Of a DNA stretch of 64,000 nucleotides, positions 6,900-15,800 are shown piece by piece. Where the stretch lies: NCBI GenBank assembly GCA_965207385.1, contig CBDBLZ010000020.1:1-64000 (forward strand), read 5' to 3'. The position numbers were made by a program, and so were the translations under genes. The notes below the pieces were generated by a model that saw only the letters and a list, made by a program, of their open reading frames with translations, made no database searches and was not told where the DNA came from. Each line of letters begins with the position of its first letter. Position 1 is the stretch's first letter. The stretch comes from CAZXEU01 sp965207385. Its GTDB lineage: Bacteria; Bacteroidota; Rhodothermia; Rhodothermales; Bin80.

Positions 6900-9386
6900 C
6901 TACTTCGGCAGGATCAATTCATGCGTAAGATGCTGCAGCTCGATTCCCGGACCCTTTAGCATCACCTCCAGGTGCTCACCCCCGTAATCCTCGAAGTACT
7001 CCACCACTATGGTGTGCCTGCCCGGCTCAAGGCTGATGTCACCACTTTCATCCAGCGGTCCGTGCGAGCCGTCATTGTTCACAACCTCCGTGCCGTTCAC
7101 GTATAGCTTGGTTCCGTCGTCCGAACGGGTGTAGAATGTGTACGTCCCGGACTCCTCTGCTGCGATTATGCCTTCAAACCTGACGGCGAAATGGTCTTCT
7201 CGCTTGGACTCCACGCCTTCCAAATGGAATTCATGCGCCATTCCCGTGTGTACGGGCTGAAGTTCGGAGAAGTCCGGCAGCATGCTCCACTGTCCCTCGT
7301 AGTAGCTGTAGGCCACCTTTTTCTGCTGTCCGGGCTGCAGGATGCGAAATCGCGCCCCCGATTCCAGGCTCTGGCCGCCATCCCGAAATGATCGGGCCCT
7401 CACCGCCGCCGATTCTGCCACCTGTATCGGGCCTTCATAGAGAGAGGATGCGTCCGTGGGCTCACTCCCGTCAAGCGTGTATCGGATCTGCGCGTCAGCA
7501 TCATTTACGCTCATTGTGACCTCAACGGGCGCCTCCAGAAGTGCCAGTCCTCCCAAGGGCACGATGCGGGGCGCGGGCACGTACATTCCGAGATCCTCGG
7601 ACGGGTCATGAAAGCGGCTAAAGGCAGAAAGCACGGGACGCGCAATCCACGCATACGGCTGCTCGATTCCCAGGGCAAACAGCACAGTTGCTGCTGTGTC
7701 GTAGGTATTGATGGGCACCGCCAGCTGCTTTCCTACAACGACACCAGGCCCGTGCACAATCCACGGGATTTCGACCTCGGCCATGGAGTCCCCACCGTGG
7801 CTCTTTCCCATACCTCCGTGGTCGGAAGAAACAATCACGAGCGTCTGCTCGGCAATACCGGCATCGTCCAGGGCCTGCAAGATGGTCCCGATAAGCCTGT
7901 CCGCTTCCTCTACCGAGGCATAGTATTCATCCGAGCCGTGTCCGTACGTGTGGAGTGCGTGGTCGACATGGTCCAGGTGGACAAAGCTCAGGCGCGGACG
8001 GTGCTCCAGAATATGGGCTGCCGCCTCCTCGGCCGCATCCTGCGGACCGTCCGCATCAATGTTCACATCGACCACGCTGTGGGGAAACAGGCGCCCGAAC
8101 CCGCCCCAGTCGTAGATGCTGGTGATATAGGCGTCCGGCTCGGCTGCACGCAACTCGGAAAACATCGACGGGAACAGGTCTTCCGGACCCTTTGCCGTAG
8201 GCACGATGGAAAAGCTGTCACGCTCCCAAGCGTTGGAGGTAATCCCGTGCTGGACGGGTCCGGCACCCATGATCATGGACGCCCAGTTCTGGCTGCTCGC
8301 GGTCGTACGTACGGCCCGGGCATGCAGGCTGTACGCGCCGCCTGCCAGCAATCGATTCATCACCGGTGTGTGAGCCTTCTGGACTCCGTCCGGGCTCAAG
8401 CCATCCACACCGATGACTACTGCATGTGCAACGTCTTGAATGCCCGGCCGAATCGGCTCGGGGCGGTCTGGCCGTTCAAAGGCGCTAAATACAACTCGAC
8501 CGATCCAGGCAAAGGGAGCGTCTAGTCCGAGCACGTACGCAGCCGTCACGGCCGTGTCAAAGGTGTTGATCGGGTCCGTGATTACGGTGCCCGCCGCGAC
8601 CCCCGACCCGTTGATGATCCACGGAATCTCCACCTCGGCCATGGATTCGCCGCCGTGCCCGAAATCCTTGCCGCCGTGATCAGCAGAGACTATCACCGTC
8701 GTGGTTTCCCGCAGCCCGGCTGCCTCCAGGCCGGCCAGGATTTCGCCTATGTAGGTGTCCGCTTCTTCCACAGAAGCGTAGAATTCGGGCGTGCCGTGGC
8801 CGTACCTGTGCCCGACGAGGTCCACATGGTCAAGATGGACAAATGTAAAATGCGGGGCGTTTTCCCGGAATACGCGAACGGCAGCGTCAGCTGTGGCCTG
8901 AGGACCATCCCCGTCTATGTCAATGCTGACTATTCCTTCATTGTACAGGCGTCCGAATCCGCCCCAATCATAAATGGATGCGGTTACAGCCGCCGGTCGC
9001 TGTTCGTGAAGCAGGTCGAAGATGCTGGGAAAGACGGGACCCGCTCCCTTGGCCGTTGGCTCTATAGTAAAGTAGTCAGGCTCCCAGGAATTCGACGTAA
9101 TGCCGTGCTGCTCGGGCCCGGCCCCCATAATCATGGACGCCCAATTCTGACTGCTGGACGTGGTTAGCACGGCGCGCGCTGCCAGGCTGAATGCGCCTCC
9201 CGCCATCAGCGAATCCATGTGCGGCGTGCGAGCCTGACGTATTCCGTCCGGGCTCAGCGCGTCCACCCCGATAATCAGGACGCGCTGGGAGCCGGCATCC
9301 TGCTGAGTTCCAGGAACAGCACAAGATAGTACCAGGATTACCGCGCCCAAATGGAAGAGCCAAGAACGGTTCAGAATTGCTTGCAT
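6900..9386 (-). CDS. Lipoprotein with two tandem PhnA/NPP-like phosphatase domains plus chitobiase-like and PA14 domains
   Basis: An 828-residue protein starting at 9386, with GAGGTG seven bases upstream; an upstream in-frame ATG at 9401 is less well placed. A lipobox ends at C22 (LVLSC). Two homologous alkaline-phosphatase-superfamily domains follow (~35-300 and ~320-595). Each keeps VD(A/G)LSPDG, TT(S/A)SSQNWASMIMG with a Ser at the nucleophile position, HLDHVD...YGHG, and DHGG...HGG(E/D)SMAEVEIPW, so both look catalytically intact. The rest holds a chitobiase-C-like strand domain (~625-695) and a PA14-like carbohydrate-binding domain (~700-828) with FYTRSDDGTKLYVNG. It should be a surface or periplasmic phosphoesterase. 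Its place inside a phosphonate operon suggests release of phosphonate or phosphate groups from polymers. The substrate is unknown. Confidence 0.85.
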   Translation of the reverse strand: MQAILNRSWLFHLGAVILVLSCAVPGTQQDAGSQRVLIIGVDALSPDGIRQARTPHMDSLMAGGAFSLAARAVLTTSSSQNWASMIMGAGPEQHGITSNSWEPDYFTIEPTAKGAGPVFPSIFDLLHEQRPAAVTASIYDWGGFGRLYNEGIVSIDIDGDGPQATADAAVRVFRENAPHFTFVHLDHVDLVGHRYGHGTPEFYASVEEADTYIGEILAGLEAAGLRETTTVIVSADHGGKDFGHGGESMAEVEIPWIINGSGVAAGTVITDPINTFDTAVTAAYVLGLDAPFAWIGRVVFSAFERPDRPEPIRPGIQDVAHAVVIGVDGLSPDGVQKAHTPVMNRLLAGGAYSLHARAVRTTASSQNWASMIMGAGPVQHGITSNAWERDSFSIVPTAKGPEDLFPSMFSELRAAEPDAYITSIYDWGGFGRLFPHSVVDVNIDADGPQDAAEEAAAHILEHRPRLSFVHLDHVDHALHTYGHGSDEYYASVEEADRLIGTILQALDDAGIAEQTLVIVSSDHGGMGKSHGGDSMAEVEIPWIVHGPGVVVGKQLAVPINTYDTAATVLFALGIEQPYAWIARPVLSAFSRFHDPSEDLGMYVPAPRIVPLGGLALLEAPVEVTMSVNDADAQIRYTLDGSEPTDASSLYEGPIQVAESAAVRARSFRDGGQSLESGARFRILQPGQQKKVAYSYYEGQWSMLPDFSELQPVHTGMAHEFHLEGVESKREDHFAVRFEGIIAAEESGTYTFYTRSDDGTKLYVNGTEVVNNDGSHGPLDESGDISLEPGRHTIVVEYFEDYGGEHLEVMLKGPGIELQHLTHELILPK

Positions 9387-9474
9387 GGTCTTGCACCTCA
9401 TTAGGTCTGTAACCCGCGCCGTGCGCGAGCTCCATGAACGGATTGGAGATTGCGGACTAAGTGCCTAGCCTCGG

Positions 9475-9609
9475 ATTTGACAGAATCTGCCCCTTCGGCT
9501 GCCATCCGCGCCGGGCCGACCCACGTGCAAGCGCAGCGGCACCAGACGCCGGCACCCATACGCCTCTCGGGAGGGGCCCTCCAGGATGACGCTGGTGGTT
9601 CTGTCAAAT
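9475..9609. repeat. 11-bp perfect inverted repeat enclosing 113 bp
   Basis: ATTTGACAGAA at 9475-9485 is the exact reverse complement of TTCTGTCAAAT at 9599-9609. The enclosed GC-rich stretch contains smaller complementary pairs such as GGAGG/CCTCC and CACCAG/CTGGTG. It fills most of the 270-bp gap between phnW and the tandem phosphatase gene. It could be a structured intercistronic RNA, a pair of operator half-sites or a small MITE-like relic. I found no matching target-site duplication and no second copy in the window. Confidence 0.5.
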
Positions 9610-9655
9610 ACCGGCGCGAGCTCTGCATTGGCGTGTGGACAAAGCCTTCCAGGCA

Positions 9656-10780
9656 TCAGACTGCAGGCTGCTTCTTCGGTTGCATTCCCATCGCACGCAG
9701 CGTCTCGCCGATTCCTCGCAGAAGGCGGGTTACATCATCGGGAAATACCTGGCCTATGGTGCCGATGCGGAAACAGTCCGCACGGCTTACCTTGCCCGGA
9801 TAGATGACAAATCCCCGCCGGTTGAGCTCTGCATAGAAAGCTTCAAACGTAAAGCATGGATCTTCGGGGTAATAGAAAGACGTGATGATATAGGACTGTA
9901 GATGCTCAGGCACGTAAGCCTGGAATCCCATCCTGGTCATGCCGGCCAGGAGCCGGGCGTGGCTGGCGCGGTAGCGCGCTGCTCGGCCGGCGATACCCCC
10001 TTCTGCCTCTAGTGCCGCAAGTGCTTCGCGGAACGCGACAATGGCATGCGTTGGCGGGGTAAACCTGAATTGACCATTGGCCTCCAATCCACGCCACTGC
10101 GCGTGCAGGTCCAGGCTCAGCGTTCGGGCCGCACCTTCCGTGGCGAGCAGAGCGCTTCTTCTGGCCAGTACTATGGAGAATCCGGGAACTCCCTCAAGGC
10201 ACTTGTTGGAAGATGAAACCAGGAAGTCGACGCCGGCCTTCTCCAAATCGACGGGAATGGCGCCAAGACTGCTCATCGCATCCACGAAATAGAAGCAGCC
10301 TGCCTCGCGAACCACTTCTCCGATCTCTTCCACCGGATTCAGAATGCCGCTGGTCGTTTCGCAGTGTACAACAAAGACGTGCGAAATCGCCGCATCTTCT
10401 GCGAGCGCCCGACGAACAGCACTCACTGCCGGAGCTTCGTTTTCCCTGCAGCGAAGCACCCGGGCGCCAATGCCGTAGACTTGTGCCATCTTGGCCATGC
10501 GGTCGCCGTAGGCCCCGTTCACAACAATGAGCAAGCGGCCATCAGTGCTCACCGTCGAAGTGAGCACTGACTCCAGGCCAAATGTGCCGCTTCCCTGCAT
10601 CAGGATGGATTCGAAACCGTCCTGCCGGGAAGTGCCTGCAAAATCCAGGAGCTTGTTGCGCACCTGGCGCACACAGCCAATAAAAGCTGCATCGCGGGAA
10701 CCGTAGTCCCGGAGCATGGCTTCTTTCACGGCGCGGCTGGTGGTAAGCGGTCCCGGTGTAAAGAGCAGCTTGTCGGTCAT
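9656..10780 (-). CDS. phnW: 2-aminoethylphosphonate--pyruvate transaminase
   Basis: A 374-residue class-V aminotransferase. It opens with MTDKLLFTPGPLTTS, the canonical PhnW start, so ATG 10780 is chosen over an in-frame ATG at 10810. The PLP-binding Asp is in YFVDAMSSLG (D167) and the Schiff-base Lys in SSSNKCLEG (K193); ILMQGSGTFGLE is the cofactor-phosphate loop. PhnW moves the amino group of 2-aminoethylphosphonate to pyruvate, giving phosphonoacetaldehyde and alanine. It is the first gene of the minus-strand operon, with a 339-bp leader holding a stable hairpin. No phosphonatase (PhnX) is present here; the product would go to PhnY and PhnA. Confidence 0.93.
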   Translation of the reverse strand: MTDKLLFTPGPLTTSRAVKEAMLRDYGSRDAAFIGCVRQVRNKLLDFAGTSRQDGFESILMQGSGTFGLESVLTSTVSTDGRLLIVVNGAYGDRMAKMAQVYGIGARVLRCRENEAPAVSAVRRALAEDAAISHVFVVHCETTSGILNPVEEIGEVVREAGCFYFVDAMSSLGAIPVDLEKAGVDFLVSSSNKCLEGVPGFSIVLARRSALLATEGAARTLSLDLHAQWRGLEANGQFRFTPPTHAIVAFREALAALEAEGGIAGRAARYRASHARLLAGMTRMGFQAYVPEHLQSYIITSFYYPEDPCFTFEAFYAELNRRGFVIYPGKVSRADCFRIGTIGQVFPDDVTRLLRGIGETLRAMGMQPKKQPAV

Positions 10781-11119
10781 CACGCTTGGTCTGGCCTCAA
10801 AGAATAGCACGGGGGCGCGAGGCCCGGTCCGTGCTTGGCGCCATGCTCACCTCTATTCGACCTGCATCGACTGAGCCCTGTAGGCGGAGCCTCCGGTTGC
10901 TTCGATGCAGACATCATGCCATGGTCCTTGTCTACCACCGCACCCTGCGTTCTGCCGCACATCCGGACCAGGATTCTGGCGCAGTCACCCGTGCGATCTG
11001 GCCCGCACAGACTGCCTCAGACCCTTCGGCCACCAGACCACCCCGCCAAAGCCGGGCCGTGCTCCCGGTACGGCAGGCACGTTCAATCAATCGCCGAAAA
11101 GAGTATCGCATCGAATGGT
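10781..11119. other. Leader region upstream of phnW
   Basis: This 339-bp gap carries several short open frames on both strands, none with recognisable features. It is the presumed promoter and 5' untranslated region of the phosphonate operon. I see no exact TAnnTTTG box on the minus strand; TATTCTTTG about 20 nt before the phnW ATG is off by one spacing. The one clear structure is the inverted repeat at 10862-10910. Confidence 0.5.
10862..10910 (-). promoter_or_regulatory. Hairpin in the phnW leader
   Basis: CTGCATCGA (10862-10870) and TCGATGCAG (10902-10910) are a perfect 9-bp inverted repeat. The stem can continue inward with AGC/GCT across a 3-nt bulge and then CC/GG, and a small self-complementary core GGAGCCTCC lies near the tip. 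It ends 82 nt upstream of the phnW start codon in the likely 5' untranslated region, where an attenuator, operator or RNA-processing site would be expected. No known riboswitch class is recognised. Confidence 0.45.
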
Positions 11120-12712
11120 TTACGGGGATTGCCAATCACCTGCAGCGGGTCTCCAGCCGGGATCCACTATGGGGAATGGCATCTTGTTCGAATTGCTCTT
11201 GACCAGATGTACCGTCATCCGGGGATTGGATGCCGTGTGCGTCAGCGGCAAAGAATCCAGCATGGCACTGTCGACCGATATGCCGTAACCGGCGGCTACG
11301 CTGTCTGCGAAGTGAGCGAGCCATGAGCGCGTCCGCATCTGGGTTGCGCCTGCCGGGACCGCATCCCCATCCGCAACTCCAGCTTCGGCTTCGGGCCAAG
11401 AACCGCCGGAACCACCATGCCCGGCGGCACCAGCGACTGGAGGCACCTGGAGCAGCAGCTTGACGTATTCCTGAAACATCCACTTGTCCTTCCATGCCTC
11501 AAGCGTGCTCCTGAACTCAGGCGAGTCATGCAGTTGCTCGTCCGCAGCCATGCGCAGAAAGACTGCATCTCGCACTACGAGAGCCACCACGTCCGCAAGA
11601 CGCGACTCAAACAGCGTCGGATCACGGGCCCGGAGCGAGTAGCGACCAGGCGTAAAGTGCTCCAGAAACGAGCGAATCGACCACTGCTCGTCTCCGAAAT
11701 ACACCAGATCCGTGTCGTATCCCGAGACCAGTAGCCGCGTATAGGGCGTGTCCCTGCGCTGATCCTCTATGTAGTGCAGGAGATTGCGCATGGGCGTCTC
11801 CGCGCTGTACCAATGCCACAGGGCCTCCTTAAGCAGGTCAAAGCCCTGTCGCTTGGTTACAACGGCAAGCGGCTGCATAGTGCCAGCAACAAATGCCTGG
11901 CCTGCTTCCATTGCCTTCCGATTGTAGACCACCTTTTCGTACCTCGGCGCAAGACGCTCGTAGTCCGACGCCGAAACTGGGCGGCGCACGATTTCAATTA
12001 CCTCGAAAACGTACCAGTATCCTTCGTATTCGACCGGCTTCGAAGGCGTATTGATTTCAAGGCCCTCGAGAATGGCAAGTATTTCCGACTCAATATCTTC
12101 CACGCTCAATAGCGGCGAAGTCAATTCGCCACGCGCGATAAAGAGCTCGGGGATGGTCTCCTGCGATTGCTCAAGGGCCCGCCCGTAGCCGTGCCTGGTC
12201 ATCACGTCATGGATCGCGTCTGCCTCCGTCTCGCTGGCTGCCGGCAGGAAGCGGAACCGGATACTGACCGCCGCACGGTTTATCTCCTCCCGAATTTCTT
12301 CGTCTGTCACTTCCACTCCCCGCAAAGCGTGTTCCTCGAATACCCGCTCGATAAGCAGCTCTTCTCGCAGCGTATGCAGCGCGTGGACTATGGTCTGCGC
12401 CGTATCAAGCCTGATCTTTTGGGCCTCCAGTGCCAGCGCTTTCTCCCGAATCATGAAGTCGAGATAAGCCCGGCGTGCGTCCTCGCCCTGTCGCAGGTGG
12501 CCATACCCGAACTCATAGTTCAGCAGGAATTCCTCGGCCGTGATTTGGGTATCCCCTACGCGGGCAAGGATCGGTTCCTGGGGAGACCGCTTTCCGCACG
12601 CTGAAAAGATCAGCGTCAGCAGGACCAAAGCTGAAACACGCACCACTGCCCCGCGCACTCGATATCCCCTGCTACGACCTGCTAACCAGCTTCTCAAGAA
12701 ACACGGGCCCAT
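11120..12712 (-). CDS. SurA/PrsA-like peptidyl-prolyl isomerase family lipoprotein
   Basis: A 530-residue protein with an N-terminal hydrophobic segment ending in a lipobox (LIFSAC). After it comes the SurA-N signature VGDTQITAEEFLLNYEFGYG and a helical chaperone region (residues ~45-150). A parvulin-like end (LLSVEDIESEILAILEGLEINTP, GYWYVFEVIEI) lies near ~180-230, and a further helical region carries a Gly/Ala/Pro-rich linker near 445-470. It probably chaperones outer-membrane or T9SS cargo through the periplasm. It lies downstream of the PPC-repeat protein behind a strong hairpin, so it may be partly uncoupled from that operon. Whether the isomerase site is active cannot be told by eye. 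Confidence 0.7.
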   Translation of the reverse strand: MGPCFLRSWLAGRSRGYRVRGAVVRVSALVLLTLIFSACGKRSPQEPILARVGDTQITAEEFLLNYEFGYGHLRQGEDARRAYLDFMIREKALALEAQKIRLDTAQTIVHALHTLREELLIERVFEEHALRGVEVTDEEIREEINRAAVSIRFRFLPAASETEADAIHDVMTRHGYGRALEQSQETIPELFIARGELTSPLLSVEDIESEILAILEGLEINTPSKPVEYEGYWYVFEVIEIVRRPVSASDYERLAPRYEKVVYNRKAMEAGQAFVAGTMQPLAVVTKRQGFDLLKEALWHWYSAETPMRNLLHYIEDQRRDTPYTRLLVSGYDTDLVYFGDEQWSIRSFLEHFTPGRYSLRARDPTLFESRLADVVALVVRDAVFLRMAADEQLHDSPEFRSTLEAWKDKWMFQEYVKLLLQVPPVAGAAGHGGSGGSWPEAEAGVADGDAVPAGATQMRTRSWLAHFADSVAAGYGISVDSAMLDSLPLTHTASNPRMTVHLVKSNSNKMPFPIVDPGWRPAAGDWQSP

Positions 12713-12785
12713 CTGCTTTGCTCCGGGCGCTTCAGCCTTAGGCGGCAGGCACCGTCAAGATTTGCCCGCATGAAGATTGCAGCAA

Positions 12786-12818
12786 GGACGGGAGCCGCTC
12801 TACCCGCAGCTCCCGTCC
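12786..12818 (-). terminator. Stem-loop after the PPC-repeat gene
   Basis: GGACGGGAGC (12786-12795) and GCTCCCGTCC (12809-12818) form a perfect 10-bp stem with a 13-nt loop. The hairpin begins 28 nt past the stop of the giant PPC protein on the minus strand, and only a weak T content follows. CTGCTTTGC (12713-12721) and GCAAAGCAG (12828-12836) form a second, enclosing 9-bp inverted repeat. The best reading is a terminator or mRNA-stabilising structure closing the secretion operon. Confidence 0.65.
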
Positions 12819-12845
12819 CCGCCATGCGCAAAGCAGCAAATACCC

Positions 12846-15800
12846 CTACTTGATCAGGGTCATGCGCTTTGTCTGAACCAGGTTTCCGGCCCGCAACTGG
12901 TAGAAATACATGCCGGACGCCAGCCGGGAGGCATTGTACTGAACGCTGTACGTTCCACCTGCCTGGAATTGACTCACAAGTATGTCCACGCGCTGCCCGA
13001 GAAGGTTAAACACGACCAGTTCCACTTCCTGTGCCTCTGGCAAGGAATATGTAATGGTCGTAGTCGGGTTGAACGGATTGGGGAAGTTCTGATTCAACAC
13101 AAACTCGCCGGGCAATTCCTCGGGAGTTACGTCCGTGATGAGAATCGGAGTACCATCCATCTTGGTTACGGTCAGATTGTACTCCCCGCGGGACGGGTCG
13201 CGGTCCGTCGCGCCGCCGTAGTCCTGCGAATGCAGCATGACGTAATAGGAGCCGGCTTCCTCCGCAACGAATTCGATTTTAGAGTGCCAGTCAAATCCTC
13301 CGTCGTCATTATTGGCCAGCGTGTCCCCCGAAGCAGCCAGAAGTCTCATGTACCCGTCATAATCCCGTGGCCACAGGGGCCCGTCAACGGGCGAAGACTC
13401 TGCTACCAGGGTGTCCCCGGCAGCTAGATCATAGCGGTAGATATCCACGTCATCTCCCCAGCGCGCGGAGATATGATCGTTAGCCGGATCCCATTCGAAG
13501 CCCTCGTTGAAGAGCATGTACGTCTGGGCCTCGCCGGGAAGGTCAAATTCCTGGGCGCCGATTGCATCCGCTTCGGCAACGGAATTATTCGGCTCACCCT
13601 TGGATTTTAGCTCCGAGATATCCCGTCCCTTCCTGCCGACCTGATACGCCCCCTCTCCGTCACCTGTAAGCTCCAGGTAGTAATCTCCGGCCTCGTCCGG
13701 AATGAAGTTGATCTTGACGTTATCGCCGGAATAGCGCGTGTTGTAGCGGCCATCGTCGCTTAGCAGGTTAGTTCCCGTATCGCTGGCCTTGACCAACCGG
13801 GCCGCAAAGTTGCCGCCATAGCCACCTTCCGGCTTCAACGTCCGGAAATGATATATCCAGTCAGTTTGCAGCGTGAGCTTGTAAATGTCCGTTGGCCCGC
13901 CGGCCTCGTCGAATGCGGCATCCACGAAGCCGCCGGAGAGGACATTGCCGTCCGCTTCGGCAAACGTATTGTTTGGCTCAACCTCCTCAGACTTGACCTC
14001 AATGTTCAGGTAATAGTCGCCCCGGTTCATGCTGCGGTCATCTGCACTTGCCGGCGTGCGGCTCGTCCTGACCTGCACGTACACAATACCGTCCGCCCCG
14101 GCCGTATAGGACGCCGACGAGTACCAGTCATTGCCGCCGTCGTCGTCGTTGGCAAGTTCTTCACCGGACTCACTGATGAGAACGATCCTCGTGTCGGTGT
14201 CACGGGCCCATTCATCCGGGTTGTTGGCAATCGGCTTGGTTTCAGCCGATAACGTTTGCCCGGCCGCAACAGGAACGCGGAACCAGTCTTCATCGCCGAA
14301 GAAACGCGGGTGCGCCGGCTCCGAAAGTGCATAGGCCACGTCCGCTCCCAGCGTCTGGTAATTCCCCTGCGCATCAGCCTCAGTTCTGGAGTTATTCGGC
14401 TCACCCTTGTGCTGCAAGGCCCAGTAGTCCTCGTTAACGCGCGAGGCAACCTTGTACTTGCCCGGGCTGCCGGATATTCTCAAGTAGTATGTCTTGTCTT
14501 CCCGCGGGATGATATTCGCAATCTTGAAGTTGTCCCCGCTGTAGTTATTCACCCAGGAGGATTCATCCAGAAGTGTCGTTCCGTTGACTTCATCGTAGAA
14601 CTCCACCTCCAGGGAAGCGCCCGTTTCGTTATCCTTTGAGCGGAAGGAATACAGGCTGCCAGCCTTGAGCTCCATCTTGAAAAAGTCCACGTCGCCGTCC
14701 GTCAGGGCCGCCTCGTACACGAAGGACTCGCCCGTGGCAATCAGGTTGGCTGTTTCGAAGGTATTGTTCTCCTCGCTCTCCTCGAACGGCTCCCCTCCAG
14801 ACAACTTGTAGAAGCCGACTCCGGGCGACTGCACGACCACGCCGTAGCTGCCGGAGGCCGGCGCGGTAATGCTGATGCCCTCCGCGCTCGTCCCCAATAG
14901 ACTCCCGTCCGGCGCGACCAGCGTAATCGAGCCGACAAAGTCAGCCACAATGTCCTGCGTCCCGCTCAGCGTCAGCGTGATGTCTGTTCCTTCATCGACC
15001 GAGAAGTGATAGCCGTCTATGTCACCCTCGGGGTAAATCATGGCATTTACAGCCGGAGCTCCGGGCCCAACGGGCAATTGGTCCGTTTCCGCGACTTCGG
15101 CGGGCGTGTCGTCAGGCTCATGCGCGATGAGCCCGGTCCAGATCTGGCCCTTGTCCACGACGCCAAACTGGTACGCGCCGCTGCCGCCGGAGAGCTTTAT
15201 CAGGTACGCTCCCGAAGTCTCCGGTGAATAGCCCGTAACCAGGCCATTTACCACCTGGTCCGCAGCCAATAGGTTGTCTGACATCTCTGTCGAGCCATCC
15301 GTATCGGATTCATACTCGTGATACAGCTCAATCTGGACCGCCGGATCGGTCACAAACAGCGTATACATGCGCACCTGATGAAGAAATACCCGGTACCAGT
15401 CCTCGTCCCCCGCATCCAGCGTTCCGGCAGATGACGTATCGGACCGCGCCGCAATGCTGGTCGCGTCTGCAGCAGAATTGTTGGGCTCTATCTCGGCCGG
15501 GTCAGCGGAGTACTGATGCAGATACACCTGGTACATCAGGCGACCCGGATCATTGTTGTTGACCGTGCCAAACGTGGGATCCCGGGTTGTGGATGCCCAC
15601 GCGGAAACCCACAGCCAAAGCGGCGTATCTCCCGTGATTCCGTTGTCCGCCAGATTATCGGGCGTGAGAACAATCCGGGAGTGAATGTTATTCGGGCCGT
15701 CCATCTGCTCCCTTCCTCCGTCGTCGTCCTCAAAAAGGATAGACGTATAGTCGCCGTCATAAACCCGTATACGCGGATCAGACAAGCGCGACCCGCCCGG

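Noticed and set aside
10835..11326. 163-codon plus-strand frame in the phnW leader region
   Set aside because: It runs into the antisense of the SurA-like gene, has no family features and overlaps the leader hairpin.
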